This document shows, piece by piece, positions 10,889-24,400 of a stretch of DNA of 64,000 bases. This stretch comes from Rhyacichthys aspro. Taxonomy: Eukaryota > Chordata > Actinopteri > Gobiiformes > Rhyacichthyidae. The notes under the pieces are model-generated. The model ran no database searches and had not been told where the DNA came from. It saw only the letters and a program-made list of their open reading frames with translations. The stretch spans positions 15,205,422 to 15,269,421 of the forward strand of contig CM072158.1 of NCBI GenBank assembly GCA_036850595.1. Direction: 5' to 3'. The translations under genes and the position numbers were made by a program. The first letter of the stretch is position 1, and each line of letters begins with the position of its first letter.

Positions 10889-12241
10889 GTCAGTTTTAAA
10901 ATAATTCTTTGCAATTTTTTTTATTTTTTTATTTCAATTGTATAAAATATTTGTCCATGTCGGGGGCTTAGAATTTACTTTCAATCTCTTTATATGGCCT
11001 TTTTTTGTTTTTTCACAAACCCTGACCAAGTGCTGATGAGTACGATGAGGCTTGAAAAGCCTAGTAATTGAGGTCAACAGAACGAGTCGTGACAAGCTGA
11101 CATAACATCTCAATTACTCCTGTGCTGTGAGCCTGCATTTTCCAGTTAACACCATTTCTTGAAGAATCGCTGCTTTTCTTTCTCTCAGCGAGTATCGACA
11201 TGTTTCGTTCTGTTTTTGAAAGGAAGACAAATGTGAAAGCTTTTGTGGGGACCGTTTATAAAGCTGAACTGGGGACGGCTTTAATTGGCCCAAAAGGGGA
11301 ATAAGCCGAAACATCTTTCAAATGCTTAACACAATGTTCTGGTCATCAAGATGCAGGGAAGCAACTTTTGGAGTTCCAGGGGACAAATAAACCAAGCTGC
11401 CCGGGTCTTTAATAAGCCTTGCCGTGCTGAAAGAAAGCGACACATCGAGAGAAAGAGTTCCGAAACAAGATGCTTTTCAGGAAAGGTGACCAAAGGCTGC
11501 AATTATACCACCTCCTCAAAGCTGTTTACAGCCCAGTTCTGTGCACAGTTCACAGACAGAGCACAACCACTTCATTAAACGAGAAAAGTACAAATCTGAG
11601 CCTGACATTTTTTCCCATCGTTCTCCTCCTTTATATTTAGGTTTAATAAGCATCTTGTGGGTGAGCTGGGGACAAATCATTACATGAGAAATTGAAAATG
11701 AGTTCGAGTGAGTTCACGGCATTCATGCATTACTTTTCTAATCATGCTGTTGGGAAATGTGTGTATTTTTTGTTTTATTTGATCACAACTCTACCATTAT
11801 TTGCTGGTTTAAAAGACAGAAGTGAATAAATGCAGTCTTTTGTCACTCCAAACTCATCAACGGTCCTTCATTACAAAGTCATTATTGGTATTTCACGCTG
11901 GTACTCATTGCTTCTGTGCTCTTGTTCTGTCAATTGCATTTTTAATTCCCGTTGAATGGTAAAGTTGAGCCAAAGACAGATTACTAAAGGTCCAGTAACT
12001 GAGGCTTTGCTGCAGTACAAAGGGGGCTGTTGGATTAATGGACGTAAAGTGATGTGAGAATGAGAAAAAGAGTGTGCTGCTGATATATTCCTGCTGGAAA
12101 GGCCTCGGCAGAATTTGAGATAATTGCTGCTGAAATTATACACTATCAGACAATCTCCTTGGAATAGCTTTAACCTTTTATCTCCCTATACATTATACAG
12201 GAAGCATGCAAGGAAAACATTTAGCTGCCCTCTCTTTACCC

Positions 12242-12247
12242 TTTATT
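12242..12247 (-). other. Possible col22a1 polyadenylation signal
   Basis: AATAAA read on the minus strand, about 200 bases beyond the col22a1 stop codon. It is the nearest canonical signal I found. Further candidates lie lower (for example near 11774), so the true 3' end is uncertain. Confidence 0.35.
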
Positions 12248-12445
12248 ATTTTTAAAAATGACCCCATTTATCTAACCCTTCATTCCTTTATCAAACAATA
12301 CAAAAGAATCCGACTGGCAGCACAGTTCCTTCAGCCCTCCACAATGAGGTCATCTCGAAAAAGAAAAAGTTCTTGATTGATATTGACACGACCAAGTTCA
12401 TAAATACAGCTGGACTTTAGGCTCTGAGTGTCCTTCTCTCACAGA

Positions 12446-15400
12446 CTAAGTCCCCTTCACATTCTTGGTGTGGGGTCTCTGTGCCAGGCTGGCGTAGTAG
12501 GCACACTGTGACGGGTCACATTGACCTGGTGGTCCTGGTGGTCCTGGCTGACCATGGGGACCGGGGTTTCCTGGTTCTCCCTGAGCTCCGGCTTGTCCTG
12601 GGCTTCCATCTTTACCGTAACCAGGCATACCAGCCGGACCTGAGACAGACAGTCCTCAGTGAGGAATAATGCTCCGAATATAAAACTTTATGACCATTCA
12701 GTGACTTACCTATAGGACCAGCAGGTCCTGGCTCTCCTCTTTCACCAACACCAGTATCTCCCTTATCTCCCTTGGAACCCTTTTCACCTACAAACAGCAT
12801 TATTTTACATTTTGAACAATTCCAATGTGAGCAGTCTAAGAACTAATGACCCTAGTGCTGTCTGGATTTAATGATGATTTGACAAACAAACATTTTATTG
12901 AAAAAGTACATATCAAAAACAGCAGTGGTAAAAGACACTGAAGAAAGTTTAGTGCTAACACAAAGTCACAGTTTTTGGGTTGAACTAAAACCTGTGTAGG
13001 AACAGCTGTTGTCTTACCTGGAGGGCCACTAGGTCCTCGGGGTCCTTCTCCTCCGCTCTGTCCAGGAATACCAGGCTCTCCAGGGGGGCCAGGTCTTCCA
13101 GTACTACCGTCCTTACCTGGAGGCCCCGGAGGTCCAGGACGGCCCGCTGTGCTCTTGACATGGGCCGGCTGCATCTGAGCCATGAGGTAGGCCAGTTTGG
13201 CTGCAGAAAGAGCCTGAATGAGTCTAATCAAGGGAATAATCTCAGAGGACACACCAAATATTATCAATATTTTACCATCGAGTTGTTTGGCCAGCTCCTC
13301 CTGGATGAGCCGTCTCATCTGCTCCAGTGACACCGACTCTCCCTGGAACAACACACATAGAACCATCAACACTTCTCAATCTTTATTCAGACGATCTTTG
13401 GACAAGGACTTACTCTTGGTCCTGGAAGACCAGGGTTTCCAGAGGGTCCCTGAGGCCCAGGTGGTCCCATCTCGCCTTGAGGTCCCGACATACCCATCAT
13501 GCCTGTGTGGCCCTTCCTGCCGGGGGGTCCAGGGTTTCCAGGCATTCCTGGATCTCCTGAATGTCCTTTATCTCCCTTTGTCCCTGGGTCGCCCTGGGTC
13601 AAAAGAATGACTGGTTTTATTGTGATATCACAATAAACTGTTAAAGACTGGACTGTTAGAAACTCTGCAGTGGACCTACCTTGTCGCCTTTTAAGCCACG
13701 ATCTCCAACTCTGCCTGGCATCCCCTGTAAATGAACAAGAAAAGTGAGAATGACGGCTCTTCTTCTAGACACAGTTCTCTTTAATCCCTGATGATGAAGA
13801 ACATACCTGTTTTCCTTCTGGACCCACTGGACCAGGAGGACCCTGGAATTTAACATAGTCATCAGAATCATTTCATATTAGATCATCCAAATAGAACACT
13901 GACATTTGCATAAAAACAATCTTTACCAAGAAGCTACACAAACGACAGAGTAAAACATTACTTTGGTCATCACCTGTATTTAAGACTGTTACTGCTGCTG
14001 CTAAGTGCAGATTACATTCAGTGGATCCACTGAGACTTATTAGAAGGAGAGTATTAATAAAAAATGCTTATATGCTCATAAATCTAAAACAGATGGGGAT
14101 GATCAGAAGAATAGTGTTCTTAACAAGCAACAAGGGTGTATCTCTCCCCAATGTACTCTTCTAATCCGCATCACTTATTTACTGTACACCTGGACACAGT
14201 GAGTGAAGCTCCTTTTATATGGAGTTTGCCCGAGGTGGAAAAAGAAATGTAAATGTAGCTCTGCTGAGCCGCAAATAATGGTTTAGTTAAAAGACATAAA
14301 ACGTAGCACTTACCGCAGGGCCTTTGGGCCCACTAAAGCCTGGTAATCCTGGGCTGCCAGGCTCTCCCTTGTTTCCCATTAGACCCTGCAGACGAGCAGA
14401 GACTGTTCATCACATGGCCCACACGTGGCCTACTGTACTTGTCTTCTAAAAGCCCTGCTCATTACTGAGGATTCAGCAAGATTATCATTTAGCAGGATTT
14501 CTTTTTGACATGCTGCATTGCCCTGGATAAAAAACTCATAAATGAGACTGCTGGTGGGACATGCCTGATCGAGCAGATTAAAATTCATATTTACAAGAGA
14601 CGTGAGGGTTTTAGAACAAGCTGCAGTAGGAATTATCAAATGCTTGTGCAAATTCCAGAAAGCTTGGCTACCTTTTCACACTGGGCTGGTGTGGTGCAGA
14701 GTGAAAAATGTATTACATGAGGTCATGTGATAAGAGCTGTGGTCAGTTCTGAACATAGCTCTCTCTGCTGACTGATATCATCATCTGCCCTGTGTTATAC
14801 AGTACTCCTCCTCACAGCTCTGTGCACCTCTGGTGCCTCATGTGAGCTGCTGTAGCTCCAAGGCTCATATATATATATATATATCCTCCTTTTTCCACAG
14901 AGCATTACTACAGCATTTTATTTGTGACAAAGGCTAGAGCCCTTCAGTGAGCCCTTTGAGAATTTTCAGATCGTGTTCAGCAAATTGTGAAAGCGATATT
15001 TGAGCACTGGGCTTGTGTATATGTCAGATACAATTAAAATCCTTATCTTTATTAACTTCCAGCACTTTACTTGATAGACTTTGATGTACTTTGTACATTT
15101 TAATATATAAATACATTGAAATGCATTTGTGCGTAAGAGTTTTCGTGGCAATAATCCTTTTTTCTACCAGCAACCTATTCAACTCCTTTCCATCTAAAAC
15201 CACCCAGGGGAAAGACATGTTCACTCCTTGGTAAGAAAGCTATTTCTGCAGTTTTCTATAATAAACTGACAGCTCATCTCTCCTCAACATTCTGTACATC
15301 CTCCTCTCACCTTCGCCACATCCACTGTACAGCCAAAAACCTCTTGCTATAAAAGTCTTTCCCCAAATTGTGTTCAGCTGAAAGTAAATTCTGTACTAAA

Positions 15401-18400
15401 CGTTACTAAAAAGCTACAATTAAGATGCTGCAGTCACTCACAGGGGTTCCGGGGAGACCTGATTTTCCTGATGGCCCCGGTTCACCTGGTTTGCCCTGAG
15501 AAAAAAAGCAGAAGTAAGAGAACTGTGTGCGTACACAAAAGGAAAACTAATGGAGAAGGACAGCATGAGAAACGACTTGAGTGCCACTCAAAGTCCATCT
15601 AAATCTGTCTACTTCACACAGTGCTGCATGTGCTTTATACATCAGGCCGTTCTGACTCACCGACTCTCCTCTGGGTCCCATGAGTCCCTCAAGTCCAGGT
15701 GGCCCCTTAGGACCCTGAAGCAGACAAGACAGGATTTAGTATCTCTTTTACATGTAAAGATGTGTTCTCTTTAGAAACGCTCCAGTCTTGAGATGTGACC
15801 TTGTATTGTCTGGTTACATTCATGGCTCTGCATTACTAAGCCTTTCTTTAGCGAGGCAGTGCAAGTGGGTGTAGGTGGTAAAAAGTCTTCTAACTTTAGT
15901 CAGGGAACATTCTGATAAAGCACAAGGGTGATTTCAGAGAAAGCACTGAAGTACATCCAGCCATTAGACGCATGAAAAAATCGAAGCGCTGCAGCCTCAA
16001 AAGTCTTTGACATGTAGAAGATTGCTGACTGACATAAAACTTTCTCACAAAGAACACTCGATGAGATGAGAATATATGCAGAAAGTGGAGAAATAGTTTA
16101 AATAGGAGTTGCAAAGGTGGTTGCTTTTTGAAACAGAGAATACCACAGAAAATAAGTATTTATTAAAATTGTAGATCCTTTTAATGGACTGTAACATGAG
16201 CTGCAATAAATTTTTAAAAGATGAAAGGGCATTGGTCACCAAAAGTGTTCCAATTCTGCCCCAACAAGTTCAGTAATGTGTTGTGTGCTGCCGGTGAGAG
16301 GGTAGAGAACATTAGTTAAAGCAACACTATGTAACTTTTTACCCATAAATATGGAGCCTGAAAAGCATTTGTTGACATGAAACAAAGAGACTAACCCTGA
16401 TCTGGTTTGACAGATATTCCACGCTACCATCTTGTTGTGAGGATACATATTTAGCCAGAACATGTCACATTAACAAATTTAGGATATGCATGAAATGGGG
16501 ATGAAAAAGTTAACAATCCCAAGTGAGTTTTGCGACAACATTTGTCTTTTATAGTCTTTTAGTTAGAAGGTAATAAAACCACATAATGAACCCAGTTTTT
16601 TAAGGATTGTTTTAAAACCTTTCTCATCAAAGAGTGCTAAACCGAGATCTGCCCAACAAGGTTAGCACACACATGGCTAAAGATGACTTTTGAAAAGCAT
16701 TTATAAAGTGAATGTCTTTTCACTTTTCTTCATCTGTAAGCCAAACGCTCTCTTAAGCAACAGGTCAAAAGTTGTTAAAATAGGTTGTGTAAATCTTTCC
16801 CCTTATATTGTAATATCCCACAAAGCAGTATTCTACTTTTTCTTCTTTATATTAATGATATACGTCTTGTGTGTAGTTGTTACTTTTGTATTTATTGTTA
16901 TTGTTTGTTAACTTGCGCAGTCAGATGAATGAATTGGAAATGTAGATGCTTTTGTAGCAAGGCAAGTATACAGGACTATCGCCTACACTGACTAAATGTA
17001 CACATGAAATGAGAGGGATAACATTGTAGAATATACCTCTTTCCCAGGTTTGCCTTCACGACCTGGTGCCCCCTGTTTGCCTTCTTCTCCCTGGAAAGAA
17101 CGTAAAAGGATAAATTCAGTTTTGGTCTTAATAAAAAGGTAGCTTCAGCATCAAAAACATTGGGGCTTCCATGTTTTTTTGCACATATATGTTAACAATA
17201 GCAGTCAAAAGGAAAAAGGCCATTGATCTCATGACCATGAAACCAGCCTCCAAGAATTAAAGTGACATATAGATATGCTCCATACCAGTGGTTCCCAAAG
17301 ACAGGGCCGAAAAGTGGACCCCTAAAGATTTTGTGGTTTTTGTGGTAGTCCAGAGGCTTTTAATGAGCAAAAATTGTGAAGTGAGGAGAAAGAAAATGTC
17401 ATCAAAAAGAACTTGCAAAGAATCACCAAAAAAACGCAAATTACCCTTGCCTATAAATGCTGTAGTATGTGACATAATGAATGAAACTACTAATACTTGT
17501 CCTTGTCAAATCAAAGAACACAAAACATGACATAAATAATATTAGATGGGAAATTAAAAGGAAGATATTTGGCCAAAAAAACCCCAAAAAAACTAGTACA
17601 AAAAATATTTAAAAAAATGCTTTGGATCACTATTTTTTTGGCCTTTCAAAACATGGGTCCCAAGAGAAAAAAAAAAAAAAAAAAAGGAGGTTTCAATTTA
17701 ATTCATTTATACAACGTCATATTGTGGTAGTAGTTTGTGTGTTATATGTTTCTTGAGATTAAAATAACCCATAGTTGCTATAGGAATGATACGTATGTAA
17801 AGAGAAGTATAGAGAAAAGATTAAATAGTTATGGTAACATTTATATCCATCACTTTTCAATTTACTGAATAATAGAGACTATTTTCCCGTGGCTGACATT
17901 TACAGACAGAAATGATCCGTGGTGGAGAGTTGCTGTCAGTGCTTATGGAAAGACTTCACAGTTGCTTTAATAAGTCGTCTGCTGTCGGAGGAGGCTGCAG
18001 GGCTGAGAGGCTGCCCGCTTCAGCGTGGCTCATGCCGTGCTGTCTGTAATGAGCCATGCTATTGGTTCTGCCGCTGTGGCACCAGCCTTTCCTGCGGCAG
18101 AGCTGCTGCGAGAGACAAAGTGGCCGTTGCGCTCATTTTCTCTGAGTGGGTGTGTAAAAAAAAAAAAAAAAGTAAAAGTGTCAAACATATCTTGACATAA
18201 CGGAGCACTGTGCCGAAGACTGTGGCGGTGCTAACAGCTAAGAGAACCTTGGCAGAGAGTTCTGGAAGAGTTTGCAGGCCTGCCTTATTAAATGGTCACT
18301 GAATGTCTGATCACATCTAGAATTCTTATGATGTCATGTAATGTTGTCAGGAATGATGTCTTCTTTAAAATGGTCAAGTCTTTTTATTAGCACTAACATG

Positions 18401-21400
18401 TACTGCACCACAACAAACATTTGAGGGAGGACACATTAAAAATAAGGCTCAGGTGCTGTCTTCAGTAGCTGCTCTTTTACTGAGTCACAGCCTAAAAAAC
18501 TGCTCATCTCATCAGCAAAATCCAAAAACAGACACACTGCTTGTCACTGGAAAAAGTTTTTTTTACCTCTCCACAAAGTGTCACATTCTCTGAGCAATTT
18601 TAGCTCTGAGTGTTGAGCGCCAGTGACTCCCTGCACTGCCTTGTCATAGTAAAATGTATGAGATACAGTATCGCTGAATTATGCTGTATGCCATTGTACT
18701 CTGTCATTAAAGTGTTGCCAGTAAATGTATAATGTAGTCTGATATCATGTGACAAAGAGTAGAATAAGAGAAAGTGTTAGAGATCAATAAAGGTACTTGG
18801 GAGGTATTCAATAGATTAGTTTACAACATCAAACCCAGTGAATGTTCCAGATGTTTTCCGATGCCTCACATACAAATTATAATAGGAAATATTAAGTCCT
18901 GATTAATATGCACTAGACCACCAGACTCACTGACCTTGGGTCCTGGAAGTCCAGGTTCCCCTCTGTGACCTTTAAAGCCCTGCAAAGTGGATAAACAACA
19001 GTAAGCTCTTCATTAGCATAGCCTTCTCCTTCTTCCATGTCTTCCATATTAATTGTGCTACTTACTGGGAGTCCCCTAAGTCCAGGTGCTCCAGAAGGTC
19101 CAGGTTCTCCTTGTTTTCCCTGAAAATACACCAAATATTGTGAAACATTTTGAGTGAATGCAGATGGTCTTCATCAGTAACATCATTTACTTACAGGCTC
19201 TCCTGTTTCACCTGGTCGGCCATCTTTTCCCATTTTTCCAGGTTGGCCCTATGATGAACAGAATCATTTTTCTGTATTTATCACACACCTCTAATTGTTA
19301 ACAACGTGTGTCAGAATATTTATATGTATAACGGTTTCTTACTATTAATCCTGGAAGACCTGGGGGTCCCTGAATTCCTTTGAGACCCTCCTTGCCCTGG
19401 CACAAAACAAACAGGTCACCATCACAGAGGAAGAGAAATGATGAATGGCCACTATTAGCGCACAGCCCGGCTGACCTACATGCTGCATGGGCGAAGCTTT
19501 GTACAATAATGACACATGGGTAATAAGTTTTCTACAGGGAAAGTGCAAGGAGTGCTGACTGACCTTTTCTCCAGGGGGCCCCGGAGGACCAGGAGGGCCA
19601 GGCTGTCCATCGTTACCCTGAAGAGAACAGACAGTGTCAGGAGAGGTCAACAAAAATAGAAAGGTCGGCCAAAAAGAGAGAAACTCCAACCAAATGAGCC
19701 TAGTTTATCAACATTTTAGTCCAGTGTAAGTGAGTTAAACATGAGAACTTACAGGTGAACCCATTATTCCAGCAGGACCTGGGTGACCGGGGGGACCTGG
19801 GTGACCCTGTCAACACAAACAGCAGATACTAAAATACCTGTATATCATAGAAATATGCCTTTGAAAGTGGAGAAAAATGTGTGAGATCTGTAAATGTACA
19901 ACACAAGACAACTGTATATCTACCTTGTCTCCTTTGTCTCCAGCACCTCCAGCAGGGCCTCGGTCTCCTTTGATGCCCTGTGGTAAGGAAGAAAAACATA
20001 TTAGAGGAAATGTTAGAAAAGCAATGTGTTAAAATACAGCAGGGATGTAGCACTTTACTTTTATCTGTGTAACCTTGATCAGAACTATATTAAAAACATC
20101 CTGTTTCCTGAAGCGTGTGATAAAAAAAAAGACTTTACAAAAGCAACTAATGAGCATTTGTCCACGGGAGCCATTAGGGTGCAGTTAGTGTACAAACGTG
20201 CCTTTGCCCCATCAGCTCCAGGAGGCCCCTGAGGTCCGGCTGGTCCAGGCGGGCCCTGTAATCACATGGCACAACATCAGTCTCTGCCCAGAGCCCATCA
20301 GCGGGTCCTAATGGTTCACTGCTGCCCCCAGAGGAGGACCAGCTAATGAAGCACACAGCCGCTCCACCCGTCACAGCAGTGATAGACGACAACAGGACCT
20401 TGTGTCTTATTTCATAGAGAGACACACAGTGATAAAATGAGTGAAGTAATCCTTATATTCGTCAAATTCTTTGAGATGTGGAGCTTTGAAAAAAAGAAGA
20501 GACAGTGATAACTTTGTCCTACCTGGAATCCATCTTGTCCACTTTTGCCTGGAGGTCCCTGGTGTCCTTTATCTCCTGGGAGTCCAGGGATACCAGGTGG
20601 ACCAGGGGGACCTGCGGGGCAATCTGAGCACACATCCTACAGAGATGGCACACACACAATTGTGACAAATGATTGGTCCTAGCCTCCAAACATCAAGATA
20701 TTCTTTACAGAAACTCTTCTTACCTTGAGATTGAGGTCAGATAGGTCGGCTGCTTTGCCCTGAGAGACAGGAGAGGAGAATATATTAGTCTGACAGAGAC
20801 ACGTATCAGTGACTGAAGGGATTTACTGTCAAGACAAAATTCAGAAAATAAAACAACAAATGTGTACATGTGACTGCTGAACATAAAACTCCAACATGAG
20901 GAACAGTGTTACAACTGCAATTACCAATAGGACCTTGATTTGTTATGGCATTTTTTGATACTATGTACAACCCCATTCAAGTTTATCTGAATATCAATAA
21001 TACAAAATGCATCTATTACAAGCACAGTGAAAAAGTAAAAATGCTTTCATTCATAACTTAAATAATAGCAAATAATAAAAAAAAAACTTACAGCCATTAT
21101 TGCAGTTACATATAAATTCACTTAAAGGACAGGAATGTTGTAGAATATAATAAGACTCACTTAATATCACTTAATATTGAGATTTGACAAAACTATAACA
21201 TGCACAGAAGCCTTCCTACAGCAAATGTCATTTTACCACATGCTAAAACCTAAACACATGTATCCCGAGTCATGAAGTCACATGTACTTATGTATTTATG
21301 TTTTAGCTGTAGTTTGTTACAACATCTGTCATGGTCCATAACCTCTGACATAAACTCTGGTATCTTTCATTCATATGGTCCTTGATTGTTCCAAACAGCA

Positions 21401-24400
21401 CTGTACTGGACTACTGTGTACTTACAGGCTCTCCAGGTGATCCCTTCTCTCCTGGTCTTCCTGGTAAACCCTGAAATTGAAGATAGGGTACAATAAAAAT
21501 TGATATTCAAAAACCCCCAGACCACCAGCAGTTGTTCAGTAGCAGCGCAATCCCAGTCCCACTGTTTTGTAATAAATACATCTTCTGATATTCCAATCTA
21601 TTATATCGCCTTCACTGCACAAACTCAGAAAATAGTCCATGTTACTGTACATAGCTCAAAACAAAGGTAGGAAAAGAAAACTCTATCAAAACCATACAAA
21701 TGTGTACTAGCTCAGGGTTAGAGTTGTAGAGTGGTTGATTTTTGCACTTACATAAAGTAAATACAGCTTTCCATTACTCCTTTGGTCAATAGTCTAATAC
21801 ACTAATGACTTACTCATCTTTCAATTTGCACCAATTTGTCTCAAAACTGCTCTTTTGAGTAGGCAGCCATTCTGGGTCCAAGCGGTACCACAAGTGTTTC
21901 AAGTCTCTATATCAAATGTAGATGAGTACCTTTGGATACTTTTTTGCCCAAATTGTCAAACCTCTAGGTGTATTTCAAATGTATTCTATTCTATCTACTC
22001 CATAATCAATACAGTGCACAAAACAGCAGTAACGACATATTGTAATGATGTCCAAATCTCCTTGTGACTGAGATGTTTCCAATGTTTCCCACAATGCATC
22101 ATGAAAAGCAGTAAACAACGATCACAACAGACCATTGTGCGTTTTTAAGTGATTAATTGGAGGAGAATAGTGTCAACATGTCAGTACATTCATTCATTTT
22201 CTACTGGTTATTTCCATTAGGAAAGGCCAGAGTGGATGTTCGAGGTGTCTGGACGGGGATCGAACTCACCACCTTCAATCTATTAAGTAGTTAAGTTAAG
22301 TTGGACTTAAACTGTGAACATTAGCTCACTTTCGTTTATATAAATCATATATAATCATTTACAGTGGACTTTAACATATGGACATCAGAATCACATGACT
22401 ATATAGTGCAGTCTTCTAGTGCAGGGATTGAGGTGTTAGTGGTTTTGGACACAGCCATGAAATCCACCACGACCAGTCTTCTGTTACTTGCAGGCTTGTA
22501 AAAATAATAAGAATGGATTATATTTTATATAGCTTATTTTCAAGACACTCAAAGCACTTCACAATTGAGTCCATTATTCATTCACTCCACAGTCACACAC
22601 TGGTGGTAAACTACCTCTGTGGCCACAGCTGCCCTTGGGCTGACTGACAGAGATGTGGCAGCCATTCTACGCCTACAGCCTCTCTGACCACCACTGAACA
22701 CACTCATACATTCATTCACCAGAGCCACAGACACTAGAGGCAAGGTGAGTGAAGTGTCTTGCCCAAGGACACAACAACAACAGAAGGGAGCAGGAGTCGA
22801 ACCGCCAACCTTCTGGTCACCCTCTACCAACTGAGCCTCACACTGACGTATGTTATCTATGGGTTTGTTGTGAGGCAGGGCCCCCATATCTATCCTGCTT
22901 AGGGCCCCCAGATGAACAAGGCCGGCACTTTCAAATTTCGACCATTAATGTCCCTTTACCATCATTTTTCACTTACATTGTGTCCAGCTGGGCCTTGGGG
23001 ACCAGCCACTCCAGGAGGACCTCTTAATCCCTGAAATGTATAACAAATGTATAAGACAAATGGATTTTTCTTGACATGCACAAGGGCTATATAAATCCTT
23101 CTTCAATCATTACCGCAGGTCCTGGTTCTCCATTATTTCCTGGGGGACCCTGCAAAAGTATTAATTGCATAGTTAGAAATATAATGTATCATATAGTCAG
23201 TTTTAAATTCTAACAACTCAGCTCATACGGGTGGTCCAATTTTGCCTTCTCCAGATTGGCCTCTGTCTCCTGGTAATCCTGGTTCTCCCCGTGGCCCCGG
23301 TTGACCCTGGAAAGTAAAAGAGTTTATATCAACAAAAAGTTTATAGCTCTGATAATGCTATTTCAGGAGTAATGTTACATCCAAACACTTGGCAGTCAAA
23401 CTGTCACGAACAGCAATGCCCCCTGACCCATAAAATATCACTGTGTTTTTAATCTGTGACAGGAAAAAATACAATCAGCGCTTGACATTTTGGAAATCAA
23501 AACAAAAAAACTGTATTAGAGATGAGGGTCAGAGATGTGACACCATAAATATAAAAATGCCCTGCCTATTCTTCGCTGGTTAAAATCAGAGCAACTGTCA
23601 CAGAGCAGTGGACAAACAAATTGCTTCTGTTGTTCTGAAGAAAAGTGGAATTGTTTATTCATTTGTGCCATGAAAAAGTTTTCATGTCAACAAAAGAAAA
23701 CACACAAAGCATGCTTCCATACTTATTTACCTTCTGGCCTGGGGGTCCTTGAATTCCCTGAGTTCCTGGTTCGCCCTGTAATATCACATATAAAAGTCAC
23801 ATCAGTCACATTGTGTACGAGTAAACATGTGAAAGATGGCTCTTTTGTATAAAATATCTGGAGTTGAAAGTGACTCGTTATTCTTTTTATTATACACATA
23901 GCTGTAGTAAGGCCTCGGGGCCACACCTGGCAGCTGTAAAAATGGAAGTGCTGTGAGCCAGTTCTGTTGTGAGCCCATGTTGCTTTAATGTGATATGTCT
24001 TAACAGTGTTTCCTGTTTGTTTCTGCCTCGTCAGCAGGAATGCCACATGTCTGAGGCGAAAAAAACTAAAATGATGAAGAAAATGTTAAGCCGCAGCAGC
24101 AAATGTGTCTACTCAGGCTGGTTTCTCTTCCAAGCATACAGTCATATTGTGACAACATTATTTTAGTTTGATACACCACCGTAATGTTTTTGAAATAGAA
24201 CTAATTATAAATTGTAGAATTTTAAGTAAATGTGGTCAAAACAAATGAAGTTCACAACAGGAGATTTATATCATTTGAGGTATTCATTAAGAGGGAAGTA
24301 TTGTAAGTAAAGGAAAACGATGTTTGGCAAGAAACTTCCAGGACCAGAATTCCAATTTTTAATATGTTTGAGCTTTTATGCCGTTATGAGATGTGGTATG

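Larger units (their letters stand above)
8521..12445. other. Convergent intergenic region between two collagen genes
   Basis: About 3.9 kb between the stop codons of two convergent FACIT genes. It contains both 3' UTRs, a poly-A/poly-G tract (about 8877-8904), an AC run followed by a long TA run (9391-9482) and a diverged tandem duplication (10206-10888). A higher-complexity stretch at about 11040-12160 shows no convincing reading frame and could be conserved noncoding sequence. Confidence 0.7.

Noticed and set aside
13218..13610. 130-codon and neighbouring plus-strand frames
   Set aside because: Mirror frames of GC-rich Gly-X-Y exons of col22a1 on the other strand.
18931..18934. Alternative donor four bases downstream of exon 18935-18979
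   Set aside because: It would add four bases and break the phase-0 rule of helix exons; the GTCAGT donor gives an exact 45-base exon.
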